Below, piece after piece: positions 1 through 11,500 of a stretch of DNA of 64,000 bases (position 1 is its first letter; the number at the start of each line of letters is the position of its first letter). The DNA is from Phoronis australis (Eukaryota; Phoronida; Phoronidae): NCBI GenBank assembly GCA_002633005.1, contig NMRA01000210.1, positions 311,653 through 375,652 of the forward strand, written 5' to 3'. A model generated the notes under the pieces. It saw nothing but the letters and a program-made list of their open reading frames with translations. It was not told the DNA's origin and did not search any database. The position numbers and the translations under genes are program-made.

Positions 1-605
1 ACATACATTGTATTCAATATTGTATTTTTTAATACTTAGTTTTCACTCTTCAAGAAATATCGGTCTATTGAGAGGAACACTAATGTTCACTTAAAGGTGT
101 AGCTATTTCCCACTAACATTTCCAATAAACTAGCTGCTACCCGGGCTTTCGCATTTGATCTCTCAAAAACAAAACAGTCACATAATTTTGAGACTTCAAC
201 TTCTCGCTAATTCTACCTCCCAAAGCAAGCATAAAAATTGACAACTGGACTCTACATTGGACCACTGCACAAAGGCCTATATTCAAATCACTGATAAAAG
301 CATGACCAGCTTATACTCCCTGAAACCCCTACCTTAATTTTTGCTTCACACTCAAAATAAGCTTATGTCGTTTTCATCTCATGGAACTAAAGCTTTTTCA
401 TGAAAATCATAAATGTCCTATTTTTTGAAAGACCATCATGCAAAAGTGGAACAACTTAAAAACAATTCCTAAAAGAATTACTGAATTGTACATACAACAT
501 AGTAGTAGATGTTTCATATGAATCTGAGTGACCATTTCTGAGACATCTTTCTAGAGTCCTAAATCATCTTAACCAAACTATCCTTTTGTGAAGTGGTATA
601 CAAAC
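1..605. other. Left edge, no exon recognised
   Basis: AT-rich DNA downstream of the last recognisable exon of the minus-strand PLP enzyme gene. The gene must continue to the left, because the K-containing catalytic half of the enzyme is missing. I could not identify another exon in this stretch, so it is most simply intron. Confidence 0.4.
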
Positions 606-743
606 CTTTGTGTTTTCCTGCAGGAAAGCCTTGCAGTCATCCACAAGATGATCAATAGTGACAAAGGTAACAGAGATGTTGTAGTTTGGAAGGAACTTTG
701 AGAAAAACTTATGAGTGCCACTGTATACCGGATTACAGGAAAG
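606..743 (-). CDS. PLP enzyme exon c
   Basis: The acceptor is ATTTCAG and the donor is AAG|GTTTGT, with 46 codons in phase 0. It reads LSCNPVYSGTHKFF and continues to FLQENTK, which corresponds to the YGGT loop and the following strand up to the position where family members have NTK followed by the ETPTNP motif. That motif is not in this exon. Confidence 0.82.
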
Positions 744-3198
744 CTGAAATACAAAAAGATAAATCGATGAATAAATGACATTGAGAATTATTTGAGAGAC
801 CTGATTACACATTCCTAATTGCTTGGCCATAACAGGTAATTAGAGTAAGACAGGACAACTCGAATGCCTCCCCACTTCAATCATCAAGGATATACAAACC
901 ATTGAAGTATTGCTACTTGCCTTCCTAACTAATATGGAAAACCGGAAGGACAAACATTGCTCTTATCCACCATATTTCATCCTATATTGGCGTAATTTTA
1001 TCATAACAATACTTTGCTTACACCACTAACTGACATGTTATGAGAATTATATCGTTTGCAGACCTTAGTACACCAAGACTAGGCTAGACGAGGTGCTTTC
1101 CCCCAGCCAAGCAGCAAGTCAAGGCTACTCATAAAGACATGCCCGAGTTAATTGAGCATGTAAATCTTTGCTAGAAAGTTGTGGGCCTTTAATTATTTCC
1201 ACCAAATTAGGTGTATTGCATTAGAAACACAAATGTTATGGTAATGGACTGTCTGCAGAAGGTGGAAGCGAGTGGGGTGCAATTCGCAAACGCAACTTAT
1301 AAATCATAAAAATCAACAGTTCAAATGACAAATACTTTTAGTAACAACAGATGTAGTAACTGAACCCTAGAGCTAATCCTTCAAAAATTACAAAGGAAGT
1401 TAAAGCAAGCAAAGTGAACATAATTTTCTTTGCACAGCAAAGACTTGGTTGGAGTAAAATGTATAATATTTTGTTATCTAAAAAAAATGACTTGCTACAA
1501 GCCCCAGTCTTCTAACCTCCTATAGCAGGTTTAAGCAATTTAAATATCAAACTGTATTATAATTAGATTCAAAACACTGACTGCTGCCAATGCACGTCAC
1601 AACTTGTTAACATTCCATCCAATTGTCTTTTGCTTACACATAGTGTATCTAATGATGGGATGGACCCTAAATATCGGACATTTCATAAAGTCATACTTGA
1701 AGCATAATCTGAGAATTAAATGACATCTCTTTTTGTTCAGCTGTAATGCATTCAATGTCCGGCACTGTCTCGTTTTTTAAAGCGTTGCCTCGTTTTGATT
1801 TCACCGAGAGAGGGTGCAATTTAGACCCCCAAGTTGGCCTAAAATGGACAAGGTTAAAAACAATCTTCTTCCACAATGAAATCATCTCACTGAACTGACA
1901 AAATGTCACTGTTTCATTTTTTTACTTCTCAAGTCAAACCCCGACCACGCACGTGTAGGTGTCATATCAAGAAGGCAAAGAGATACTAAAAGCTGCAGTG
2001 AGATTGCACATGCTTTAGTCGTCTGCACTGATTCATCAAAGCGACTTGGCGCTGTCATCAGATTTCATTTTATGGATGCGAATGGAGATGTGTTCTAGCA
2101 GCATAAATGAAATTTGGGTACATGGTGCCCGCAGCCATTACTTGGTTAGTCAGTTTTCCACGGTGTGGCATATGGGGACACATGATGTCCGATACTTAGG
2201 TTCTCCGAAGGTTAGCTAGTTGTTTTTTAAAGATCAGTCAGAACATAAATGAGGCTTTCAGTGACAAGATATAGTAACATAACAATTCCGTAAAGATATG
2301 TCATTATTTCAGCAAAGAATTCACAACCATCTGTTGTATTTTAAATTAAATATAATGCAAAATGTGCCAATATGTCCAATAATCAGGTCACTTGATTGTA
2401 TTGTGAGTCAAAGGAACATCTAGCTGTTTTATGTCAACAGACTTAATGGGTTCATACCACGTGATCTCCAGGTTTTAAGATAGACATCAGACACGACGTG
2501 ATGGCAGCCATACCGCTTGAGAAGATAACACAGCCTTCACCCCCCTCTAAATCTGTAATGGCAGCTTCCACAGCACGGGTCGTGGGACAACCAAGTCGAG
2601 TGTAGACAAAGCCATCCTAAGCAGCAGGGTGAGAAGCAAAATTACTACAGTATGCATGTGGGAAAATGCCAACGGTGCTTAAATTAAAAAACTCCAGCAT
2701 GCAGTCAGTAGTGTCAATAAAAAAAAACATGAACATTAAGTTTGAACGGATAAAATTGCATGTGCAATCGTATGTCATTTGAGGTAACTCAGTAAAACAG
2801 GTCAACTCTTCGTTTGCATAGGGGTAATTTTTGACAAGGCATTTTTACCTGATAACGTAAGATTAACAAATCAACTGAATTTTAGAATTCACAACTTAAA
2901 CTCCAAAAGTACCTCATCAATAGGGGGAGTTTTTTTAGCTCAATTACAAAGCAGTTGAAGTCATCCTATAAATGGTAACTTTTAGAACCCCCATTTTTGA
3001 ATTACCTTCAATAACTCTCCAAAGTCACTACATTGCTTGACAGCATACGTTGAGCTGTGGTATATTGGTGTGACCAGTGGTGCAGACTGGGACAGGTCTT
3101 GATCAGCAGTGCTACTTGATGCCAAGGTTCCTGGCTGGACATCGGCCACATGAAGACCATGCTTGCCCGTCACAAACTCTGACTTGGCTGGAAGACGC
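606..3198 (-). CDS. Cys/Met-metabolism PLP-dependent enzyme (cystathionine gamma-lyase/synthase family), partial gene
   Basis: Three minus-strand exons (3198-3006, 2616-2458, 743-606) join in frame to give the N-terminal half of a trans-sulfuration-family enzyme. These enzymes use pyridoxal phosphate to make or break C-S bonds of cystathionine, homocysteine, cysteine or methionine. Visible family motifs are VTPIYHSSTYA (substrate and cofactor loop near the N-terminus), YTRLGCPTTRAVE (the YxRxxNPT motif, with Cys where Asn is usual), LEGGEGCVIFSSGMAAI (the phosphate-binding SSGMAA segment), KPGDHV, and NPVYSGTHKFF (the YGGT motif). Introns are phase 0 at both internal junctions. The catalytic lysine and the C-terminal half are not in the window and should lie to the left. 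The first exon starts with one base of a split codon, so at least one 5' exon lies upstream and was not found. I cannot choose between cystathionine gamma-lyase, methionine gamma-lyase and a related lyase. Confidence 0.85.
2458..2616 (-). CDS. PLP enzyme exon b
   Basis: The acceptor is TGCTGCTTAG and the donor is GTG|GTATGA. The 53 codons carry YTRLGCPTTRAVEAA and GEGCVIFSSGMAAITSC, the two most diagnostic motifs of the family, and end at KPGDHV. Both ends are phase 0. Confidence 0.88.
3006..3198 (-). CDS. PLP enzyme exon a (first recognisable)
   Basis: The exon is bounded by an acceptor reading TTTTTCGCAG and the donor AAG|GTAATT. It encodes RLPAKSEFVTGKHGLH at the start and VTPIYHSSTYAVKQC near the end, matching the N-terminal part of Cys/Met-metabolism enzymes. 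It ends in phase 0. It begins with a single base of a split codon, so an upstream coding exon is expected. Confidence 0.8.
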
Positions 3199-4306
3199 CT
3201 GCGAAAAATGAAGAATATCTTTGACTCTCTGAATTTCCTGCTTGTCCAGATATAGTGCTAATATAAAATACATTCAACAAAGATTACTAGTGCTCAGCAC
3301 TTAAATGACATCATCTCTTATAAACAGACATATGCAGAAATGCGCAAAATGGTTCCCTAACCATTTCCAAGATTGAACCAGTCTACAAGAAGTCGCGATG
3401 GCTTAAAGTACTTCTTCAAATAAGATGTGTATTGTCTCTTGCAAGCATCAACGTATAACCACGTACAAATCTATCTCTATTGATATATTGCACTGATGGT
3501 AAAAAGCTGAAAAAATAACAAGAACCAGTCATAGCACTCCCAAATATCTCTAAAATGATATACATAATACAAAATCAGATCTATGTTTTAGTATAAGTCA
3601 ACTGACGAGAGGAAAAACTCAGTAACTAGGGAAAAAGCCGACGAAAAGTGGCTCCATCTATCAGGGGAAAATGAAACACCCGAGCAGGACAGTAGTAACC
3701 GTTACATAAAAGAAAATCAGTAAAATCGGCACGAAAGCAGCTATCATGCTAGGATGTACTACAGTACAATCATGGGTAACTTATGTTTGAGGAACCTTTA
3801 CATCTGGGATATATAAAACGGCTCACAGTGTGATTAGCCACGGCATGACATGAAACAGACAGTCACATGAAAAGTATAAATGAACAAAGCGCATGCAAGA
3901 CTCTACGTGCAGATGCACCGAGAGAAAGAATGCTGGTCGGAGGCGACACAAGATGAATTAGTAAATCTGTCCAACTTGAACAAACAAAGGTCAGGGGTGT
4001 CTTTAAAATTATCCATGGCCTACAATTAGGTTTTCCTGTATGTACAGAATGTGCCATGGTCTCCACACAGGCAATACATTAAGCAATACAATCAACCGTG
4101 AACGCCAAAGGCATGAAGGCAATTACCTTGAAATGGGAATGCTCAATCAGTTTACCTTTGGATTGATGAAATAAAGTGTATGTAGAACAGTGTAAGGAAG
4201 CAGTTACCAGGTTACCTACTATTATGAATATTTAAGACTGGGAACAAATATTATGAAAAAGTTGGATCATCTCGTTTTAAAAGTTATGTCATATGTGCAA
4301 ATAATG
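3199..4306. other. Upstream flank or intron of the PLP enzyme gene
   Basis: No exon, RNA gene or clear mobile element was recognised. A 67-codon minus-strand open frame at 3863-4066 has no recognisable family and no clear splice context, so it is not annotated as coding. Confidence 0.4.
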
Positions 4307-4344
4307 GCAAACATTTCTAAGTGTCAGCACTTAGAAATGTTTGC
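4307..4344. repeat. Perfect 17-bp-stem hairpin
   Basis: The 17-base arms 4307-4323 (gcaaacatttctaagtg) and 4328-4344 are exact reverse complements, separated by a 4-base loop tcag. It lies 6 bp outside the left end of the THAP-type transposon and has no counterpart at the right end. Confidence 0.9.
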
Positions 4345-4349
4345 AATGC

Positions 4350-5836
4350 AGGCAACCATTTTTAATGTCATTTTTAGTAAAATTAAGACTCGTTGATTAT
4401 CCCAGACATATTTTTCAGTTAATTACAGGTTTTTGTAATTTAATTAATTACTTGTGTCCTCTACTCGTTTAGGGAATCAACAAATTCACGCCATTTGTTT
4501 TCATATAGTCCGACATCACTGTGTGAGCTGTCGAGTCAGTCATTGTTCTACCTCGGTTGTGATAAGTTCAGTGGTTGGTTGCTTTTGTTTATGAGTCAGT
4601 AAACATGCCTCCCAGTTGCTACGCACTCATAATTGTCTCACATGCACTCTGGGTGTACCATTACATACTCTCCGAAAGATGACAAACCTCACTGTACTTG
4701 GCTCGACCATGTGAAGAACACACGCAGTGTACAAAGCAGTGGAGAATTACCGAGTGTGTGGCAATTAAGCATTTTCTGCCGTTGGATTAAAAAAGAGATA
4801 TGCATGCTGAATTGATGAAGGTCCCTGCAAAACAACGCCTGAAGAAGGGTGCCATACTGTCGCTGTTGATTCCTGGCAGTGCCCGTCGCCACACCCAAGA
4901 AGTGCATTTTTGAAGCAAGGAGCCTCGCAAGCTGTGCAGGCCACTACAGTGACTGGAGGCAGTGCTTCATCTACTGTCACCCGTGTTCTTATTTTGTAGC
5001 ATATTAGCCGGATTTACCATTAGAATGGCTACATTTATACTTAAGCATTCGTACTTGGCTTCTGCCAGCCCCCTTGGATTTGGAAACCTCTTCTAGTTAG
5101 CTCTGTAACTTCTAAAGAAGGTGTCTAGCACACCAGCATTCAAATATGGGCAACGAAGTCAGGACACTGTGTCAAGCAAGGCACGTGAAAAGTAGATACA
5201 GTTTCCAGTAGTGGCTTGGCCTCGTCGAAGTTTGAACAGCATAGGCATTCCATTGAGGTCAGCATAACAGTGCACACAGTGCATTTGCACCAAGATGTCA
5301 CACCACGCCTGTCCTCGGTCTCTGCCTCATTCTCCTCTCAACAGCTGCCTGTGCCTGTGCGTACTCTGCCTCATTATACTGGGGCTCAAACATATACCCA
5401 GCCACTGACTATCCGTGAAAAAATTCCATGTCACCACTGCTATGAACAATGTCTCCGTCACTCACGTCAGTACGGTCACTGTGATATGGGTCGCTGACTC
5501 CAGCAATTTTCAGGTTACTACAAACTAAACAATCCCTAAATCCAACATAATTAAGTTCCCTAACAACCTAGCTTGTCGTAGAATACTTGTTGATGAGAAG
5601 TGCTGATGACAATTTTAGAAAAACAGCACGAAAATAACAGAAGTGCAGATCCTCACAGTAAACTCGAACGCAGAACCAAATTGGTGCGTAATTCTTGACT
5701 CCCTAAATGTCACTTCCTGAGTATATGGGACAAGTAATTAATTAAATTACAAGAAGCTGTAATCAACTGAAAAATTTTGTCTTGGATAATCAACGCACCT
5801 TATTTTTACTAAAAATGACATGAAAAAAGGATGCCT
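4350..5836. mobile_element. Decayed DNA transposon with ~130-bp terminal inverted repeats and a THAP-domain remnant
   Basis: Sequence at about 4350-4485 matches the reverse complement of about 5700-5836 over more than 100 bp. Both ends share atgtcatttttagtaaaa, cgttgattatcc, tttttcagtt and taatttaattaattacttgt. The interior begins with a broken THAP zinc-finger reading frame. The ends plus a THAP-type DNA-binding domain suggest a P-element-like or Kolobok-like transposon, about 1.49 kb long, now non-autonomous. No transposase catalytic domain was recognised. Target-site duplications could not be defined. Confidence 0.75.
4605..4960 (+). pseudogene. THAP-domain protein remnant (transposase N-terminus)
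   Basis: Three reading frames carry successive pieces of a THAP domain. MPPSCYA starts at 4605. A shifted frame reads HNCLTCTLGVPLHTL. A third frame reads KDDKPHCTWLDHVKNTR. Further on, QRLKKGAILSL resembles the RxLKxxAVPSL tail that follows THAP domains. The C-x-A start, the GVPLHxF(P)KD core and the W-L-D-x-V-K block are typical of the family. At least two frameshifts and later stops show it is dead. It lies inside the inverted-repeat element, which makes it the likely N-terminus of that element's transposase. Confidence 0.7.
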
Positions 5837-6311
5837 TCGCTTTCAAGATTGATGCATTGTAGGACAGCTGACCAAAATAAGTTCCGACAGTATAGTGAAA
5901 TAAAAGAAAACATGTTGCTGGTGCAGAACTTTTTTAAATGCTCTTTTTAACAAGAGCAACACAAGACATTGGAATGCGCCCACGACTACACCACAAACGG
6001 TATGTTCCTATTTATAACAATTAAACAGCCAAAAGATTCTTTTAACCAGGACGAAGGTCAGAAGTTGCGGTCCTACTGGCGAACTTTGAAAGCTGAAGTT
6101 ACCACCCTTTGCGTATGTGCTGCCGGGAACCAGCCGTGCATTTGCCGCGCGGTAAAAATTGGAGCATGCGCAGTATGAAAATGTTGAGTTCACGATTTTG
6201 GGAATTGAAATGGGGACTGCTCAAAGAAAAAGTTTGATAAGGCAGATAAGGGGAGCATTTGTTCGAGTTGGAAGGAATTAAACACATCGACAACCTCCTA
6301 AGGTGTTCCTC

Positions 6312-7245
6312 TATGCGCAAAAGGTATTTATAACAACGTGAATTTGATGGTTTAGTCGGTGCGAGGCATAATTCGCCGAAAAGCTTCCGGCGTACAGAGC
6401 GCCTATAGGAGCTGCATCGCCTCTGGTTCGGGCCAACAGAGGCGATGGTCATTGGCATTGCCTAGAAAAAAAATGACTTTAATTGGAATCAGTTTCAACA
6501 GACTTTGAGCAAGGTTTTGAAGTCTTTGGTCCATTATGCTCTTCAAATTTACTGTTTTGTACATCCTGTGAAACAGACTGTTGGAGCTGACACGACGTGG
6601 TTTTTCAAGCCCAAAGTCAGCAAAAACTGTTGATTGCCGACCACTTACCACATTGTTTTCGTCTCATCTCCAGCATAGTAATCAACACAACGCATTTTAT
6701 GTTAACATAGAACATTCAAGCTTCAAATTGATAGTTAACAGTAAAAGCTTTGAATACATTTATTATTTTACAGAACAATTTTAAATGCAAATAAAACTGT
6801 TGTTTTTGAATATAAATGTAAATATTTTCATTGTTAAAGTTACTGTAAATGTGTTTCATGTAAGGTCAAGGTCAGTTGATTAACAAATGTGAGATAGGTG
6901 AGCTTTGTAGTTTTGTACTTGGCTACTAATTCGGATTGTTTGTTTTTGCAGAACGGTTATTGAATGATGGTATTGTGTGCAATTGATACTGACACTGGTT
7001 GGATATTCGAGGACCCTGATTCAGAGAAACAATTTCATCCACTGAGTTGACTGAGTAACCGGCCGTTTAGGCAGTGACCACGTTTCTACTACTCTAGGCA
7101 ATGACCATCGCCTAGCCTAGGTGGCCCCAGCCGGGTTCACTAGTACTAGAGACGGTGAACTTCCTATCCCTGAAGGACTTACGCTAGAAGCTTTTCGGAG
7201 AATTATGCCTCACACTGATTAAACCGTCAACGTCGTTTTGCNCAA
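6312..7245. repeat. Imperfect inverted-repeat (fold-back) structure
   Basis: Left arm 6312-6470 and right arm about 7068-7245 are diverged reverse complements. Both contain gaggcataatt(c), ccgaaaagctt and gcgatggtcatt followed by gcctag. A further match (acgcaaaaggtattt, reverse strand of about 7388-7412) lies outside the right arm. About 600 bp separate the arms. A single n at 7242 lies in the right arm, so the structure may be partly affected by assembly. No transposase was recognised. Confidence 0.5.
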
Positions 7246-8444
7246 ATGTTGTAGATTTCACGAAAAAGTGTGAGTAGAGTGGCGCGCGTGATCCATAAGA
7301 GTGGGTAATTGTATATTGCGACACTTCATTTTATTTTTTAAGTATTCCTGACAGAATTTGAAATGGGACCAACTTATCCGACTATTACCCGTTTTGCTAC
7401 AAATACCTTTTGCGTATGGAGGAGAATGCCACCAAAAAACAACCTAGTTTGTATCAATTTAGATCGAGTAGTTCCACCCAATAACAACAAGTACAGCTCT
7501 TTTACCTGATGGCAGACGGAAGTGTTGAAATTAATCAATGACGTCAGATGTTCGAATGGAGTTCACACGCTTACTGGTGTCTGCTTATCGCTTGAATTGA
7601 TCGTTTTACACCAATAAATCATCAAAATTTGATGTAAAACCCCTTATAAATACACAGAGTTATTAAGAAAATGTGTTATTTTATTTCGCTGTTATGGATT
7701 TTTTGGTATTTGAATATACTGTAGCCTACAAAGTTCGGTAGGCCAATTTACCAAGGTTGGTCACGGGAATTTGGGGTCTGTTCGGTGATAAATTCAAATT
7801 ATTCGTCCGTGAAATACCGTACAGACAGGAGAAAATAGCTGTATGCTGTAATTTTAGTTGTGATTTTTTCAGTTCAAACGCACAAAACGCTATCCTGGCC
7901 AGTGGCTCTGAACCTGATTAGGCCCATCGCGGCCGAACTGAACTTGAGACATCACGAACATAAACCAGCCAAAGTTGGTAATTAAACTAGACTATACTAG
8001 TGAGCCAAAGAAAAAATGTGCATGTGGTTATTTTTGTGGATTAGCCGCGAAACTACAAATCTACATACTAGCTTGTTGGGGACTGTGAATTCAGGTTACC
8101 TTTCCACAGAACCGTTAGGGCAAAACTTGTACAGTAACTATGATTCGAATAATGTACATGAAGAAAAGCCCTACCATGGACTTAGTTGACAGTGCTATCT
8201 GACTGTCGCCTACATCCATGTTTTGCCCAATATCTAGTGAATGGCTTGTAGCGTTAGTCATGCTGTTGACTAGCTTACAAACGTAACATATATCAGCTCA
8301 CTGAGTCACATTTCTCACTAATTTTGTACTAACCTTGTCAGCTATTACGTAATGTTTACATCCTAGAAACAATAGCGCCTGTTCTTAATTGTTTACCATA
8401 ATGCAAGATCTATTTTATTTTTAGAGAAGTTGGCCTGAGAATCT
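7246..8444. other. Upstream region of TANGO6
   Basis: Non-coding DNA between the fold-back structure and the TANGO6 start codon. The TANGO6 promoter and 5' UTR should lie here, but no TATA box or other core element could be assigned with confidence. Confidence 0.35.
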
Positions 8445-8511
8445 ATGATGAGTTCCGATGTCCTCCTCTTACTTGGAAAATTACTTGACAATAAGTCTGT
8501 CTTCACTCGAG
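8445..8511 (+). CDS. TANGO6: TANGO6 exon 1 (start codon)
   Basis: Codes MMSSDVLLLLGKLLDNK and ends CTCGAG|GTTTGT in phase 1. Two ATGs stand in tandem (8445 and 8448), and an in-frame TGA at 8436 excludes an upstream extension within this exon. Confidence 0.75.
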
Positions 8512-11500
8512 GTTTGTTCAAATATATCAAATGTAGAATTGAAGTTCTTTTCACTTTGTTATTATTACTTTTAGTTATGGTAGTGATTGTGATAGCATTA
8601 AATACTATTAGATTTATTATATTTTTATTTATTACTTTTAGTAATGGTAATGATTGCGATAGTATCAAATACTATTAGATTCTTAAAACTGAAGATATAA
8701 GTTTCCATTCTGCGTGGAGAGTGTGTTGTGTAGCTTGAACAATTTGTGGCGTCACATTTTGTGTTGCAGTCCTGTAGCTTCCACTCTTATCGTGCACCTT
8801 CATTATTTCACTATTCCAGGTACAAGTCCCGGCAACTTAACGGATGTTTTATCTAGTAAAGTTGAAGAACATCTCAGCAGCCTTAGCACCTCTGAAAGTC
8901 ATGCATGGGTAAAACAAGAACTTTTGACATACACTGACATTTCTGGCACTTGTGAGGCAGTGTGGAAGTATGTCTTGTGTTGCCTCAATTGTCTGAAGTG
9001 TCTCTGTAAATGTCTGATCGATTGCCAGGCAGATCAACAATGTACAAGTATCAAGCAGGGCTGTTCACAGTACGATGTTCCTCCCCTACCCCCGGATTCC
9101 TTGAGCGTGGCTGAACAACAGACTGTACAATCAGCACTGCAGTTTGTTGTTGGTTTATCAATAAGTCCCTACTTACTACCCGGCGTAGGAGTACCTCTGG
9201 ACAAGAGGTCTGATTATGGACATCTACTCCATGAGATAAGCCAGCCTGCGGATGAACATGTCAAGAGCCAGCGTTTGTTTCTTAGTGTCAAGACATTGTA
9301 CGAGTGTAGTAAAACTCCTTCGCTGGCGAGTATTCTTTTCTCAAAACATTTGAGTGACATTCTTGCCAGCCTGCTGCAATTGGTGTATACTGTGAGATGC
9401 GGTAACTTTCCTTCAGAAGTCAGTGCTGTAGGCACATTGTCTCGCAAACATGTTGTGTACTGTGCTGATGCCATCAATGACTTAGTGGAGAGAGCATATC
9501 CAGCGTTACTGATGAGGGAGCTGCTTGTATTACAGGGTGGTGGACCACCAACAGAGGCTTCCAGGGTATGCATGTCAAAACAACTGCTGTTCCCCCTATA
9601 GGTGCACTGAGCTGCGAGTAGTCAAAAGAGGAAGTTGCACCAATCCATTCACCTACACTCTCTTGTTATGCATAGTAATGTAAAATGACCAAAATTTTAT
9701 CAGTCAGTCCTGCCTACTGAAGTCTCAGTGCTGGTAATTCCATCTAATGTTTCTTCACTGGACCAAGCTGTTTTCCATTAGATTGCATTGTTCTGCAGTG
9801 TGGTGTATTAACGTGAGTTTCAACTTAAGGCAAAATCTCACCAATTTAGGACACAATGTGTGTCTCATTTTTCCATAAAGGATACACAATACCGAACGAT
9901 GCTTTGCTATATCCAAGTGCTGCACCGTGCCTGTCAATAACGTTAGAAGCGCTCAAAAAATGAAAAAAGTGCAATTTTGGCAATTATTTTTATCCTTAAT
10001 TGGTTAGATTTTACCAAATTGAGTTCATTTTAAGCAGCACTGATTTGTCAGTTCTTCTGTGGCCTAGGAATTACAACTTCTTATCAGAGTAATAAACAAA
10101 GAGGGATAAATTTTGGAGCATTAAGTAGTCATTGGATTTAAAATTCAAAATGTTAGTGCAACTGCAGAAATTGCCTTTTCGCATTACGTCCATGTTCTGA
10201 TTCACCCCCTTGCATATATTCAATGTATCCATGCACTTTAATTTGTTTTTAAAATTATTTTTGAATATTATATAGCTACAAAAAATGTGTCTTCAACAAC
10301 CAGCATAATTTTATCGGGTGGGATCATCTCATCTTCTGAAGGTTATCTTCACTGTTACCATTGCAGACCCTAAGACACCCTAGTTCTCCTGTTGGTCTGC
10401 AGAGGTCACCAGTGTGGTTGAGGAAGACTACAGCTGTGTTACTGTCACAGCAACTCATGAAGCCTGATGGTGTCATGAACCTTGTTACTGCCATGATCCA
10501 GGGGCCAGGTATGTTGAACATCTTGATCAATATTTTGGCTATTATTCAAAACTATTTGTGGTCTCTAAGATGGCAATAACTGTTTGACACGTGCCAACAG
10601 GACAGTGCACTTGAGCAGAGATGAAAGTAGTTCTTTAAGGTTGGATCGCTGTAAGAACAAAATTATCTTACAAGGTCTGTCTGCCACCCCACCCCCCTAC
10701 CACCTCCAACCCCAGCCCCAGATTGTGTTTGGTGACCTGGGAAAAACTCCAAGTTGCTACGAGGTCGCCACTGCAAGTATCCAATCCAACACCACCTGTT
10801 GGTCACGTCACGTGACCTAATGAACATAAGTGTGAAAAGATTTCTGCCCCGACCGGGACTTGAACCTGTAACCTGCTTCTGTCCACTGAGCCATCGGGGC
10901 CACTGGTAGAACACAGAAATCCAATCAGACTTGACAAGGGGCATCCCGCCTCTAGGTCATGTGATGAAGCCACAGGTGGTGTGCGAACCAGACTTAAAAA
11001 TATTCACGATGTATATTTCCAGCTGGTTCAAGATTTACATAATTATTTATATACACTTCATGCGTAGTAGTTTATTTGTACGTATATCTTTTCCAGAGCA
11101 GTCCCATGATGACAAGGTGTGTGAGGCCATAGCAAAGGTGATAGCACATTGCCCCAAACAGTCGTCCAGTGTTGATGAGTACTATGCTATAGTTTGCCCC
11201 CAGGTATGATCCAATTCCACCAGTCAGCTAGCTGTAAAAGACTGGACATTGGAATAATTATGTTTTGGAATGTTGGCCAAGTTTTTGGTGTCTACTGATG
11301 TTTACGGTCTAGCAGAGGCCTTCCATAGGTTATGTTGACTGTTTGAAAGATGCTCAGATTTTAGGTTGCGTACTAATGCTTCAGTTTTGCATTTCTACTG
11401 TGTTATGAAATGCATCGTTTGCCCACGTCATGAAACAGCATCTTCACATTTAGTGTCCTAATTCCAAGAGACTGTCTCAACCTTTCAAAGAACCAGTGCC

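Noticed and set aside
3863-4066. Upstream exon of the PLP enzyme or a retrotransposon fragment
   Set aside because: The open frame has no family motif in either strand and no clear splice sites.
5216-5497. 93-codon frame inside the THAP element as a separate gene
   Set aside because: It shows no domain and is probably chance openness inside a decayed transposon.
6099-6651. Minus-strand open frames of 119 and 82 codons
   Set aside because: They overlap an inverted-repeat structure, have no recognised domain, and lack a supporting splice pattern.
10846-10900. Functional tRNA gene
   Set aside because: A and B boxes are present, but the molecule is only 55 nt and lacks an anticodon arm. Treated as a SINE head.
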